A DNA stretch of 64,000 nt, from the NCBI RefSeq assembly GCF_007004765.1, contig NZ_VIKR01000002.1:1054001-1118000 (forward strand). The letters are read 5' to 3'. How positions within the stretch are numbered: position 1 is the stretch's first letter; every line of letters begins with the position of its first letter. This DNA comes from Aliikangiella marina. Its GTDB lineage: Bacteria > Pseudomonadota > Gammaproteobacteria > Enterobacterales > Kangiellaceae. A program made the position numbers and the translations under genes. Shown one piece after another: positions 17,726 to 27,538 of the stretch. The notes under the pieces are model-generated. The model saw nothing but the letters and a program-made list of their open reading frames with translations. It searched no databases and had not been told where the DNA came from.

Positions 17726-18913
17726 TTATAAACTTGCTGTATTGGGTGTAAGTTCGATAATTTTTATTTTATCGCCATCGCGTAAGTGACGAAGGACTTT
17801 ATCAGGACCGGTAATGATAGTTGCACCATGCTGAATACCCTCTAATATTTGTTGGAAATTATCGTCAGAGATGCCGGCTTTTATAGGGGTTTTCTTAGCA
17901 ACGCCTTCTGAGGCAATAAAGACAAAATTTTCGACTAAGTCATTGTCGTTGTCTTCCACAGTTTGAACCGCCTTAATCGGTACTGCTAGTAACGCTTGTT
18001 CTCCCTGAGTAAATACTTCAGCTCGGCAGCTCATACCAGGTCTTAAGTTAAGTTGATTGTCTTCGGCAAGCTTTAATTTGACTGCGAAGCTATAACTCTG
18101 TCTGCCTAAAGCCCGTTTTGCACTTGACGCGATAGATTCTACTTGGCCAACAAGCGGAGTGTCCGCAAAAGAAATTGCAATAATCTCAGCTTGTTGGCCG
18201 AGTTGTACGTTGGCGATGTCGGCTTCATCAACATTAATTTCAGCTAACATACTTTGCGGATTAGCGATTGTCATCAGCGAAGAACCGGCAATATTTGTAG
18301 TACTCGATATCGCTGTTTCTCCCTCTTTAATATCGAGGGACGTGACCACCCCATCGATCGGCGAGACTATTTTTGTTTTGGATAGTTGATCGCGCGCTTG
18401 GTCGAGACGAGCTTCGACTTGCTTAAGTAATTCACGACTTGCTTTTAAATCGACTTTCGCGACTTGGTATTGGTGTGTAATAGCATCGTAAGCATCGGTA
18501 TCGAGTAGTTTTTGATTAAACAGTTGCGTTTTTCGTTTCCATTGTTTTTTCAAATTGTCGACAACCATCATTTGCTTTTCGATCGCAACTCTTTGTTGAT
18601 CAACAGCCGCTTGTTGTTGCTCGACTGAAGCCGCGAAAGTTTCATCGTCGATCTCTAATACTAATTGGCCACGGGAAACCGAGTCTCCTTCTTGAATATG
18701 TAACTTACTGACTCGACCAATGACTTCAGAGGTCAGTTTGATTTCTTCTTCGTGCTTTAGTTGGCCTGAGGCTAGTATGGAAGCTTTGATAGTATGAGTC
18801 GAAACTAATTCGGTTTCGACTTCTTTCATACCTTCACTTTTAAAGTACTTTTTGCTTACCGGAATGCCAATGACGACCAAAAGCAAGATTGAAAAAATTA
18901 CGAATTTTCTCAT
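17726..18913 (-). CDS. HlyD/MacA-family periplasmic adaptor subunit
   Basis: A 395-residue adaptor: an N-terminal membrane anchor (FVIFSILLLVVIGIPV), a split lipoyl/barrel domain (GRVSKLHIQEGDSVSRGQLVLEI near residue 70 and IVSPIDGVVTSLDIKEGE near 190), a coiled-coil hairpin rich in Q and K between them, and a beta-barrel C-terminus. It would bridge the MacB-type permease and an outer membrane channel. AGGA precedes the start. It follows the Yip1-like gene by 16 bases. Confidence 0.92.
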   Translation of the reverse strand: MRKFVIFSILLLVVIGIPVSKKYFKSEGMKEVETELVSTHTIKASILASGQLKHEEEIKLTSEVIGRVSKLHIQEGDSVSRGQLVLEIDDETFAASVEQQQAAVDQQRVAIEKQMMVVDNLKKQWKRKTQLFNQKLLDTDAYDAITHQYQVAKVDLKASRELLKQVEARLDQARDQLSKTKIVSPIDGVVTSLDIKEGETAISSTTNIAGSSLMTIANPQSMLAEINVDEADIANVQLGQQAEIIAISFADTPLVGQVESIASSAKRALGRQSYSFAVKLKLAEDNQLNLRPGMSCRAEVFTQGEQALLAVPIKAVQTVEDNDNDLVENFVFIASEGVAKKTPIKAGISDDNFQQILEGIQHGATIITGPDKVLRHLRDGDKIKIIELTPNTASL

Positions 18914-18929
18914 TACTTATCCTAAATTA

Positions 18930-19673
18930 TTAGAGCATTAAAATGCGAATTCCATAGTAAATTACATAGGGAACTAAAACGATACCGAGCGATTTTCCAA
19001 TACTGCTCTCGGTCCATTTTGCATAGCCAATTGTCATTAGTGCGATAGACCAAAAAATTGAAATGTCAGTACTTGCTAAAATATTTCCCACACCTTCCAT
19101 AGCGTTAAAGTCAAAAAATAGCGCGTTTAAACTAAGTGGGTTAAGTGTCTCCGGCGATATTTGTCCGTTGCTAGACATAAAAACAACAACCATCGAAGCT
19201 AAGGTACCAATCAGTGAAGGAATAGAAGTCCAAGTGACAAAAGAAAGCCATTGCTTAAATTGGAAACCATCATTAGTAATGCTTGAAACGATTACATAGT
19301 AAAGAGAATAGGCGCAGAATATAACAAGCATCACAATCGCGACTGAAATCGCACCGAAAATCCCCATCGAGGTCGGTGACATCATCTCCATGCCTTGTCG
19401 CATCTGATCTTTCTCTGCGTTACTTATGTCACCACCTTGCGCTTCTACCATATGTTCAATAAACCAGCCAAAGTCGATATTCGCGTAGAGTAAGACAACG
19501 ACTAGTGCATTTAGAGCAATAATCCCGATCAAGGGTAAAGCGACAGGGTAGTCTACTCTCATATCAGAGAAGGCCGTTCCTGGCGTAGTGATTATGTTGG
19601 TTAAAATTGATAGTGAAGAAGGGGATTCAGTCTTCTCCGTTTCTGGTGAAACATCATAAGGTGAGTCTGCCAT
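18930..19673 (-). CDS. Yip1-domain integral membrane protein
   Basis: A 247-residue protein with a soluble N-terminus (about 45 residues) and five or six membrane segments. The opening LSILTNIITTPGTAFSDMR is the typical lead of bacterial Yip1-domain (PF04893) proteins. AAAGGAAT lies upstream of the start. It heads the efflux operon but its role there is unknown; such genes often precede MacAB-like exporters in marine gammaproteobacteria. Confidence 0.75.
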   Translation of the reverse strand: MADSPYDVSPETEKTESPSSLSILTNIITTPGTAFSDMRVDYPVALPLIGIIALNALVVVLLYANIDFGWFIEHMVEAQGGDISNAEKDQMRQGMEMMSPTSMGIFGAISVAIVMLVIFCAYSLYYVIVSSITNDGFQFKQWLSFVTWTSIPSLIGTLASMVVVFMSSNGQISPETLNPLSLNALFFDFNAMEGVGNILASTDISIFWSIALMTIGYAKWTESSIGKSLGIVLVPYVIYYGIRILML

Positions 19674-19972
19674 TTCGTATTCCTTTTAATATTAATTTAT
19701 GGTTATTACAGGGGTAGTCTGATAGTTTCAGATTTTATTACAGCTTATCGTTCTAAATTTGTTGTTATTCCCTAATTATTGAGATTTTGTGCATTAAGTT
19801 ATCGAAAGCACTGCTTATTTTCTCTAAGATTAGGAGGAATAAAAAGAATAGAATTCCGTTAACAAAATCTTTTGTGAATATTAACTGTAATAAAAGCCAT
19901 TTTTATCAGACTATTGGTAATATTCGCGATACTCTCGTAATAGCAATCACTTACAGATTAGGGACTTAATTA

Positions 19973-20773
19973 ATGTTAGAAGTGAAAAACCTCAAAAAGC
20001 GGTTTCGCCTGGATAATAAGACTATCAAGGAAAATAAAAAGAAACCAAAAGCGAGCCTGGACGTTAGAGAGGACGGGCATTGGTTTAATGCAGTGCAAGA
20101 TGTTAGTTTCCAATGTGACTCAGGGGAAGTGCTCGGCCTACTGGGACCCAATGGTGCTGGTAAAACGACTAGCTTAAGAATGCTTTCAACTGCGCTTCAG
20201 CCGACCCAAGGACAAATCGTCATTAACGGGGATGATGTTGTTGCCGAACCTTTGGCGATGCGTAAAAGAATCGGTTTTTTGTCTGGAACAACAAGTTTGT
20301 ACCATCGCTTAACAGTGAGAGAGAACGTGCAGTATTTTGGCCGCTTGCATGGAATGGATGAAGCCGCGCTGGAAAAAGAAACTCAAGCAGTCTTTGATTT
20401 ACTGGATATCCATAGCTTCGCCGATAAAAAAGCGGATTCATTATCCACTGGGATGAAACAGCGTGCCAATATTGCGCGGACAGTTATTCATAAGCCTGAA
20501 GTGATTGTTTTAGATGAGCCTACGACTGGTTTGGATGTTATCTCTGCAAAGACCATAATGGACTTTATTGACTCTTATCGGGGAGGAAAGGTGCCGATTA
20601 TCTTTTCAACGCACCACCTTCATGAAGTCGAAAAGTTGTGTGATCGTGTTGTGCTCATCAATGATGGTATTACCCAATTCTCAGGAACTCTTGATGAATT
20701 TAAAGCGCAAAGCCCAGATGGCAATTTATATGATGTATTTGTCTCGTTAGTCGGCGACAAGGAGGTGGCGTAA
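19973..20773 (+). CDS. natA: NatA-type ABC transporter ATP-binding protein
   Basis: A 266-residue ATPase of the ABC-2/Na+ export type. Walker A is GPNGAGKTT (about 59-67), signature LSTGMKQRANIART, Walker B VIVLDEPTTGLD, H-loop STHHLHEVEKLCDR. An unusual polar insert (about residues 12-38, rich in K and N) separates the first strand from the rest. It shares one base with the next gene's start (stop codon ends at 20773), so the two are translationally coupled. In Bacillus NatAB exports sodium; other substrates are possible. Confidence 0.88.
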   Translation: MLEVKNLKKRFRLDNKTIKENKKKPKASLDVREDGHWFNAVQDVSFQCDSGEVLGLLGPNGAGKTTSLRMLSTALQPTQGQIVINGDDVVAEPLAMRKRIGFLSGTTSLYHRLTVRENVQYFGRLHGMDEAALEKETQAVFDLLDIHSFADKKADSLSTGMKQRANIARTVIHKPEVIVLDEPTTGLDVISAKTIMDFIDSYRGGKVPIIFSTHHLHEVEKLCDRVVLINDGITQFSGTLDEFKAQSPDGNLYDVFVSLVGDKEVA

Positions 20774-22026
20774 TGTTGCAAGTTTACATTAAAGAAATGT
20801 TGGAGTTGACTCGAGATAAGAAAACTCTAATTTTCACTATTTTGTTACCCACTCTGATCATGCCGGTGATTTTAGGTGGGTTCTTCACTTTGTCACTTAA
20901 GATAGCGAAAAAAGCTAATGAAGAAGTTCTAGATTTCGCGATCATTGGCAGTCAGAACTATGCTCAGGTTGAAAGTGAATTGCTGCGAGAGCCCGAAGGT
21001 GATGAAGATCCGCTTAATTTTAATTTAATCACTTTGGAGCCTGGCGCAGATGTTGATGAGTTGATCAACACGAACAAGATTCGTTTTGCTCTGGTTATTC
21101 CTGATGGGGCGAGCCAAGCGATGGAAAACGGCGAGACGCTTGAGATCGACTTTAAATATAATGACTCTGCAACCACAAGCGGTCTTATGTTTAAACGAGT
21201 TAACGATGCCTTAGAGGACCTTAAAACTATCGAGCTAGTTAAACGATATGCCAAATTAGGGCTGACAGAAGAGCAAGGCGAAGCGTTAGGAAAGCCACTT
21301 AAATTAGTGCAAAAATCGACGGCGAATGAAAGGGAGTCGTTTGGCGAAAAATTTGGCGCATTTTTACCTTACATTTTAATCTTGGTTGGTTTATCGGGGG
21401 CGATGTATCCAGCGATTGATTTGGGGGTTGGTGAAAAAGATCGCGGAACGCTCGAAACCTTGCTACTGACACCTGTTTCACGGTTCTCATTGGTGCTAGC
21501 AAAGTTCTTAGTCATCTTTACGACCTCATTTTTAGCGATATTTCTGAGTTTGCTGAGTTTCGCCATCATGACGCTAATGTTTGGTCCTTATTTCTCATCA
21601 ATGATGGGACCTGAATCGAGCGCAAATGCAACATCAGTGCTACAAGCTTTGACTAATATTTCGGTTGTCGACATTTTGCTGATGTTTAGCATGCTGGTAC
21701 CGATAGCGGCGATTTTTGCTTCCCTGCTGTTGAGTGTTTCGATTTATGCAAGAACCTTTAAGGAGGCACAAAACTATATGTCTCCGATTATGTTCCTCGT
21801 ATTTTTACCTTTGATTTTAGCGTTATTACCTGGTGTGAAACTGGATTGGGTTTGGGCGTCTGTGCCAATCACCAATGTTGCATTGGCGATCAAAGAAATT
21901 TTTAAAGGCACGATTGATATGGGAATGCTTGCGGTTATTTTCCTGTCGACAACCATTATCGCTGGTGTACTCCTCGCGCTTTGCAATTGGTGGTTCCAAC
22001 GAGAGCAAGTCCTATTTAGGAATTAA
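20773..22026 (+). CDS. natB: NatB-type ABC-2 permease
   Basis: A 417-residue membrane protein: membrane helix near 20-40 (LIFTILLPTLIMPVILGGFF), a large extracytoplasmic domain (about 45-195), then five or six membrane segments including GVGEKDRGTLETLLLTPVSRF, the conserved ABC-2 motif. It pairs with the NatA ATPase just upstream. The stop is followed by a large hairpin without a T run. Confidence 0.88.
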   Translation: MLQVYIKEMLELTRDKKTLIFTILLPTLIMPVILGGFFTLSLKIAKKANEEVLDFAIIGSQNYAQVESELLREPEGDEDPLNFNLITLEPGADVDELINTNKIRFALVIPDGASQAMENGETLEIDFKYNDSATTSGLMFKRVNDALEDLKTIELVKRYAKLGLTEEQGEALGKPLKLVQKSTANERESFGEKFGAFLPYILILVGLSGAMYPAIDLGVGEKDRGTLETLLLTPVSRFSLVLAKFLVIFTTSFLAIFLSLLSFAIMTLMFGPYFSSMMGPESSANATSVLQALTNISVVDILLMFSMLVPIAAIFASLLLSVSIYARTFKEAQNYMSPIMFLVFLPLILALLPGVKLDWVWASVPITNVALAIKEIFKGTIDMGMLAVIFLSTTIIAGVLLALCNWWFQREQVLFRN

Positions 22027-22054
22027 TGCCCGAAAAGTCGTTCATTCGAACACG

Positions 22055-22099
22055 TCTCATAGAATAGAAACTCGGCTATGGCTGAGTTTCTATATGAGA
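22055..22099 (+). other. Long hairpin between natB and the HDOD gene
   Basis: Stem ATAGAAACTC (22064-22073) pairs perfectly with GAGTTTCTAT (22084-22093), extended inside by GGC/GCT and outside, beyond a 3-base bulge, by CTCAT/ATGAG. The loop is TATG. No T run follows, so it is either a weak terminator, an mRNA-stabilising structure or a small RNA element. Confidence 0.7.
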
Positions 22100-22172
22100 T
22101 TAAATCTCAATAAAATCAATACTTTGCCATAGGTTTACTATACTTAAGAAAACAATTTCTTAGCGGTTGTAA

Positions 22173-23567
22173 ATGGCGAACCCACCCAAAACCAAAGAGC
22201 AGTGGTTAAAACTTCTTCAAGGATCAAACTTACCCAGTTTTAGCTCAAGTATTGATGCGCTGTCCAATGCTGATGCATACAGTCAAAAACATGCATCAGA
22301 ACTCGCCCGTACCATACTAAAAGACGCGAATTTAACGGCTTCTGTTTTAAAGTTGGCTAATAGCGTCCACTTCAATACTGGCGGGAGCGCGATTCGAACG
22401 ATCAGCCGAGCCTTAATGGTGCTGGGTCATAAATCAGTAAAAGAGGTCTGTGCAAGTTGCTTGCTCATTGATTCTTTTTTGAAAGGTAATGCCAGTGATA
22501 GTTTAAAAGCGCTTTTAGCACGAGCTTTTCACTCTGCAATTCAAGCGAAGAAAATCGCAATGATGCATGGTGAAAAAGCAACGGAAGAAATTTTTATTTC
22601 GGCTTTGCTAATCAGTTTAGGGGAAATTTCTGTTTACTCTGGACTTGATTCGAAATCCGCGCTGTTTCTCGAATTGGTCAACCGGTACCCACTCGCAAAT
22701 GGCCAAGAAAAAGAATTAATCGGGTGTTACTTTAATGAGTTAACGCTGGGGCTTTGTAAAACTTGGAATATCGCACCGATGATTAGCCAAGTGATAAGCG
22801 GTAATTATGACGAAAACAGTCCGCTAAGAAGCGTGCTACTCGGTTATAGTTTGGCGAGTGATTGCGAATTAGTTGGTTATTCGAAAGCACTAGATAAACA
22901 TGTCAAGTCAATTGCCCGCTATACAAAACTAGCACCAGAAGTCATTACTGAGAAAATTTCTGAGGCTGCGGATGAAGCCCAAAAAAGCTTACAGCAGATG
23001 GGGCTTAAATTGGAAATTAAAGACCTTAATCCTAATTCCAGCGGGCCTCAAGTTCCCGAGAGAGAAGTGAATAAAGAGCTTCAACTAGACATCATTCAGG
23101 AACTGACTGCAAGTTATCATGAAACACCTGAAATAAACGCGATGCTTAGACAGGTTCTGGAGGGCATTCATCGTGGTGGAAACTATTCCAACGCGCTAGT
23201 CGCATTGCTCAGTCCAGATAAAAGTCGATTCACTGCAAAGCATATTATCAGTGGCGAAGAATCCGACTTGAAAGCTAAGTTTGAGTTCAATTGCTTTTAC
23301 GATGTGCCTGAAATTCATCGAAAAGTGTTGAGCAATAAAGACGTTGTGTTACAAGAAGAACTGCGTAAAGAGGGAATGACCTACAAAAAAATAATCGATA
23401 AAACGGGCTCACCATCGGCAGTATGGGGACCACTAATCGTCGAGAACAAGGTGATCGGTTGTTTTTATGCTGACAATGGAAAAGACGGGCCTCCAGTCAG
23501 CCTGGCACAGCGGGAGACTTTTCAGCTTTTTGTCACACAAGCGCGCTTATTCTTGCTGACATTATAG
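22173..23567 (+). CDS. HDOD-domain protein with C-terminal GAF-like domain
   Basis: A 464-residue cytoplasmic protein. Residues about 15-210 are an HDOD domain (LPSFSSSIDALSNADAYS, ILKDANLTASVLKLANSVHF, ISRALMVLGHKSVKEVC). The C-terminal 150 residues form a GAF-like domain ending VWGPLIVENKVIGCFYADNG. HDOD proteins are non-catalytic HD relatives used as scaffolds in signalling, for example in chemotaxis, biofilm and natural-competence control. It stands alone; AT-rich sequence flanks it. A second HDOD protein lies at 31143-33002. Confidence 0.82.
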   Translation: MANPPKTKEQWLKLLQGSNLPSFSSSIDALSNADAYSQKHASELARTILKDANLTASVLKLANSVHFNTGGSAIRTISRALMVLGHKSVKEVCASCLLIDSFLKGNASDSLKALLARAFHSAIQAKKIAMMHGEKATEEIFISALLISLGEISVYSGLDSKSALFLELVNRYPLANGQEKELIGCYFNELTLGLCKTWNIAPMISQVISGNYDENSPLRSVLLGYSLASDCELVGYSKALDKHVKSIARYTKLAPEVITEKISEAADEAQKSLQQMGLKLEIKDLNPNSSGPQVPEREVNKELQLDIIQELTASYHETPEINAMLRQVLEGIHRGGNYSNALVALLSPDKSRFTAKHIISGEESDLKAKFEFNCFYDVPEIHRKVLSNKDVVLQEELRKEGMTYKKIIDKTGSPSAVWGPLIVENKVIGCFYADNGKDGPPVSLAQRETFQLFVTQARLFLLTL

Positions 23568-23866
23568 CGTCAGAATATAGCTTTCTCAGTCACGACTGGT
23601 GCTCTGCGTTTAATATAGAACGACAGAGTGGCTAAATACACAGGTGACAGAGGTTTGTTCAAATTGGTTTGAGAATAACTTGAATTTAAGTAAGTTGTTA
23701 CGTAAACTAAATGATAATCTCCTCAAGAGATTAATGCACTCGTATTTCTCCTAATAGCTATAGTTGAATTACGTGGTACCGGTGTTTGTAACATTGATAA
23801 GTTGCTCAATGAATAAACGAATAAACTCCGGCGTTGTAAAAGGACGAAAATAATAAGGATATTTCA

Positions 23867-24832
23867 ATGCATTCTATTGAAAACGCAGGACTTTTAGGAC
23901 TTGGAAGTCGCTTCAAGAAGCTCAGCGAACTGATTTTTAAGCAATGCGATGACCTTTACCGTGCTCGCGGTGTCAATCTCCAATCTCGCTGTTTTCCCAT
24001 ATTACAACTACTTTCAACGCACGAAACGATATCAGTTACCTCATTAGCGGAAATGTTAGGGCAAACTCACCCTGCTGTTAGCCAAATGAGTAAAAAGTTA
24101 GAGTCGCAAGGTTGGCTTTATCATGAAGCGGACTCGAGTGACGAACGACGCCGTTTACTCGCGCTCACCCCACAAGGCTATGAATTAGTTGATAAGTTAC
24201 AGCCCGTTTGGCGTCTTCAAGAAACGGTCATGAATCGGTTACTTGAGATTTCCGGTTATGGTTTGTTAGAAAATATCGCGCTGCTCGAGCGAGAATTAGA
24301 AAAGCAATCTTTGCGTGAGCGTGTAGAAGAGCTAGAAAAACAGAACAAACAAGACCGTGTTGAAATTATCCATTTTGAAAAGCGTTATGCGAAAGACTTT
24401 TACCGCCTTAACAAGGAATGGCTTGATAAATATTTTTATCTTGAATCAATGGACCATGAAGTTTTAAGTAATCCTGAATCCCAAATTATTGAAAAAGGGG
24501 GGTTCATTCTACTAGCCAGAATTGGCGAAGATATTATTGGTGCCGCGGCGCTAACTAGCAACCAATCCAACCAACTTGAACTATCAAAAATATGTGTTGA
24601 AGCGGGTTATCAGGGGTTGGGCATTGGAGAAAAGTTAGCAAGGGCGGCGATAAACCAATATCAGGCGACAGACTTCAGTGGTTTGTACTTGGAGTCTAAT
24701 CGCAAATTACTGCCTGCATTAAACTTATATTTTAAATTAGGTTTTAGAGAAAAACCTTTTCCAGCACAAATAGTTCCCCATGCGCGCGCTGATATTTATA
24801 TGGAGCTGCCAGAGCAAGCATCATCGCGTTAG
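23867..24832 (+). CDS. MarR-family regulator fused to a GNAT acetyltransferase
   Basis: A 321-residue fusion. Residues 1-150 are a MarR winged helix (SVTSLAEMLGQTHPAVSQMSKKLESQGWL, then the wing DSSDERRRLLALT). Residues about 170-320 are a GNAT domain with the acetyl-CoA loop YQGLGIGEKLARAA. AAGGAT precedes the start. Such MarR-GNAT fusions are known in proteobacteria; the acetyl acceptor is unknown. It is monocistronic and convergent with mltD. Confidence 0.87.
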   Translation: MHSIENAGLLGLGSRFKKLSELIFKQCDDLYRARGVNLQSRCFPILQLLSTHETISVTSLAEMLGQTHPAVSQMSKKLESQGWLYHEADSSDERRRLLALTPQGYELVDKLQPVWRLQETVMNRLLEISGYGLLENIALLERELEKQSLRERVEELEKQNKQDRVEIIHFEKRYAKDFYRLNKEWLDKYFYLESMDHEVLSNPESQIIEKGGFILLARIGEDIIGAAALTSNQSNQLELSKICVEAGYQGLGIGEKLARAAINQYQATDFSGLYLESNRKLLPALNLYFKLGFREKPFPAQIVPHARADIYMELPEQASSR

Positions 24833-24894
24833 CGTTGAACAGCTAGCGAGTTCTTATTCAAACCCATAACCGCCAGGATTGTCGGGCCCCAATA

Positions 24895-26505
24895 CTAAAA
24901 TTGACGGGTGATATCGACGTAGAGCGTCAGAGAATCACCGGGTTGAAGGTATTTTTTAGCACCAGCCGATTTATTCCATTTCTTTACGCTAGCCAAGCTA
25001 ACCTTAAACTTATCAGCGATTCGCGCTAAGGAGTCACCCGAGCGAACTTTATAATATATCTTTTTGGTTTTCTTATTGGCAGTCGACAAACTCGCGAATT
25101 GCTCAGGCTGTTTGCTCCAGACCACCAGCTTTTGACCGACCTTTATTGGATCGGTTGGCGCCATGTTGTTCCATTTCGCCAGTGCTCGCATATTTACTTT
25201 GAACTTTCGCGAAATATCCCAAATAGAATCGCCAGCTTTGACGTAGTAAGTAATTTTTCTTCCCGATCGTTTAGTGTTTTGGCGCGCGACTAGGCGCTGT
25301 TGAGCACTCTTGTGATATTGGTCCCGCGCTTTCGAGGCGACAGGAATTAGCAAGCTTTTTCCCGCTCGAATCGAGTTGTTTCTGATTTGATTGTTATCCT
25401 TTAACAATTGAACCGTTGTACCAAATTTTTTGGCGATTTTGATTAAACTATCACCCGACTTTATCGTGTATTTCTTGAAAGAAATTCGTTGATTTGCGGG
25501 TATTTTCGCCAAATTTTCGGTAAATTGGTCGATCTTGTCGACCGGTAATAAAATATAGTGAGGACCTTTTGGTGCGGTGGCCCACTGGTTAAAACCAGGG
25601 TTAAGTTGGTAAAAATCATTCATTGAAATATCCGCAAGTGCTGCAGCAAGGGATAGATCAATCTGTGATTCAGTTGCAACCCGGCCGAAATAGGGTAGGT
25701 TATCGACTGGTGTCCACAGACCTTCCTCCGCTTTTGCTTCGGCAAGCATTTCTGAAAGTGCGAGTAGTTTAGGGACATAAGCTTTAGTTTCGCGAGGAAG
25801 CTTTAGCGACCAAAAATCAGTCGGTTTACCGCGGCGTTTATTGCGCTTGATAGCCTTGCTCACATTGCCTTGGCCAGAGTTGTAAGCGGCGAGTGCGTGT
25901 AACCAATCTCCGTCAAATCGTTTGTGTAGGCTTTTAAGATAGCGAATAGCCGCTCTGGTTGATAAATAGACATCTCTTCTACCGTCATACCACCAGTTTT
26001 GTTCAAGGCCAAAGTTTTTGCCTGTACCTGGAATGAATTGCCACATGCCAGATGCGCGACCATGAGAGTAGGCAAACGGATCAAATGCACTTTCAACGAT
26101 TGGTAAAAGTGCGAGTTCCAGCGGCATATTGTTTTTCTCTAATTCTTCAACAATATCAAAAAGATACGGGGCTGCGCGAGCGGTAACTCGCTTCATATAT
26201 TCAGGATGTTTTGAGTACCAGTTTTTTTGCGCTCTTACCCTTCGATTGTCAGGGATTTCAAAATTGAGTTGGCTTTTAACTCGCAACCAAACATCGCTGT
26301 AGGCGAGCGTTTCATTGTCTTTTATTTCAGCTTCACACGGAGTTAGTGTGTAAGGTAACTCTGCGAGTTGCGGTAAACTATCAAGTGAAAGCGCTGGTTC
26401 TGATGCCGTTGCCGAATTGGAATCAGATGAGGAGGTGTTAATCAATGCTGTTTTACAGCCGGTTAATGCCAGTGCAAACGCAAAACCGTACAACTTAAAA
26501 TTCAA
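24895..26505 (-). CDS. mltD: Membrane-bound lytic murein transglycosylase D
   Basis: A 536-residue lipoprotein: lipobox ALTGC with Cys17, SLT catalytic domain (about 110-260) with catalytic Glu138 in LPIVESAFDP, SGMWQFIPGTGK and LAAYNSGQGNV, then three LysM repeats (starting KYTIKSGDSL, YVKAGDSIWD and YKVRSGDSLA). It cleaves peptidoglycan glycan strands, giving 1,6-anhydro-muropeptides, from the outer membrane. It lies next to gloB as in E. coli (mltD-gloB). E. coli MltD has two LysM domains, so three is slightly long. Confidence 0.95.
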   Translation of the reverse strand: MNFKLYGFAFALALTGCKTALINTSSSDSNSATASEPALSLDSLPQLAELPYTLTPCEAEIKDNETLAYSDVWLRVKSQLNFEIPDNRRVRAQKNWYSKHPEYMKRVTARAAPYLFDIVEELEKNNMPLELALLPIVESAFDPFAYSHGRASGMWQFIPGTGKNFGLEQNWWYDGRRDVYLSTRAAIRYLKSLHKRFDGDWLHALAAYNSGQGNVSKAIKRNKRRGKPTDFWSLKLPRETKAYVPKLLALSEMLAEAKAEEGLWTPVDNLPYFGRVATESQIDLSLAAALADISMNDFYQLNPGFNQWATAPKGPHYILLPVDKIDQFTENLAKIPANQRISFKKYTIKSGDSLIKIAKKFGTTVQLLKDNNQIRNNSIRAGKSLLIPVASKARDQYHKSAQQRLVARQNTKRSGRKITYYVKAGDSIWDISRKFKVNMRALAKWNNMAPTDPIKVGQKLVVWSKQPEQFASLSTANKKTKKIYYKVRSGDSLARIADKFKVSLASVKKWNKSAGAKKYLQPGDSLTLYVDITRQF

Positions 26506-26619
26506 TCGACTTTCCTCATATTACTCTTACAGCTAGCATACCATTGGGTCGCTAAAACGGTGGATATAGACTATAGACCGCAAATGGTATTTTTATTACG
26601 GTTTTATGTCAATTCAATC

Positions 26620-27411
26620 CTAGAATGTGTCTTTCCAATGTCTGATGACTGCAAACACCTGTGCTGCGCTTAAATTGACCGCTTCGGCGCGCGTTTCAGC
26701 CGTTTTGACAACGTCTGGGTCGTCGGCACGCATAAAGGGGTTAATCGCTTTTTCGGTAGCTAAAACTGCAGGTAAAGTTGGTAACAGCTTGTTTCTTAAA
26801 GCTTTAGCTTGGTCATTATATTTTTGGAGGCTTTGATTGTTTGGTTCTACCGCGAGAGCAAATTGAATGTTTGAGAGTGTGTACTCATGGGCTGGGAACA
26901 GTAACGTATCGTCAGGGAGCGCCATGATCTTTTGTATTGACTGCCACATTTGCGCAGCAGTTCCCTCAAATAAGCGACCGCAGCCACCAGAAAATACCGT
27001 ATCGCCACAAAAAAGAAGGTTTTTGTATTTATCTGTTTGAGCAGCGAAATAAGCGATATGGTCTTTGGTATGCCCGGGTACTTCCATAACCTCAAGTGTC
27101 AAATTTAATCCAGGTAATGTTAATCGAGTGCCTTCGACACAGTGATTATCGATGCCTTCGATAGCATTATTCAAAGGACCGAAAACTTCGCAACCATATT
27201 GCGCTTTTAGCGCTTTTATTCCGCCCGTGTGGTCCCAGTGGTGGTGGGTAATTAAAATAGCAACTAACTTTAGACCGGCTTTTTCTACTGCGCGTTGCAC
27301 AGGCTTTGGATCACCCGGATCGACAACCGCTGCATAAGTGCCATCATGGATCAGCCAGTGATAATTGTCATTAAATGCCTCGACTGGAGTAATAGATATC
27401 ATTGGAGTCAT
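26620..27411 (-). CDS. gloB: Hydroxyacylglutathione hydrolase (glyoxalase II)
   Basis: A 263-residue metallo-beta-lactamase fold enzyme with the dinuclear metal motif THHHWDH (55-61), EVPGHTKDHIAY, GDTVFSGGCGRLFEGT and PAHEYTLSN. It hydrolyses S-lactoylglutathione to lactate and glutathione in methylglyoxal detoxification. ATG at 27411 or 27402 could start it. Divergent from the yafS-like gene. Confidence 0.95.
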   Translation of the reverse strand: MTPMISITPVEAFNDNYHWLIHDGTYAAVVDPGDPKPVQRAVEKAGLKLVAILITHHHWDHTGGIKALKAQYGCEVFGPLNNAIEGIDNHCVEGTRLTLPGLNLTLEVMEVPGHTKDHIAYFAAQTDKYKNLLFCGDTVFSGGCGRLFEGTAAQMWQSIQKIMALPDDTLLFPAHEYTLSNIQFALAVEPNNQSLQKYNDQAKALRNKLLPTLPAVLATEKAINPFMRADDPDVVKTAETRAEAVNLSAAQVFAVIRHWKDTF

Positions 27412-27538
27412 GCGCTATGATTATTCAACAAGCCTAGGATTTTAGCGGATTCTTCGAGTGGCCGCTATTCAGTGTTGCCATTCAGAGCGAGACTCGCTAA
27501 GAATTGCCACTAGCGTCTTATTTGATATGAGGTGTTTA

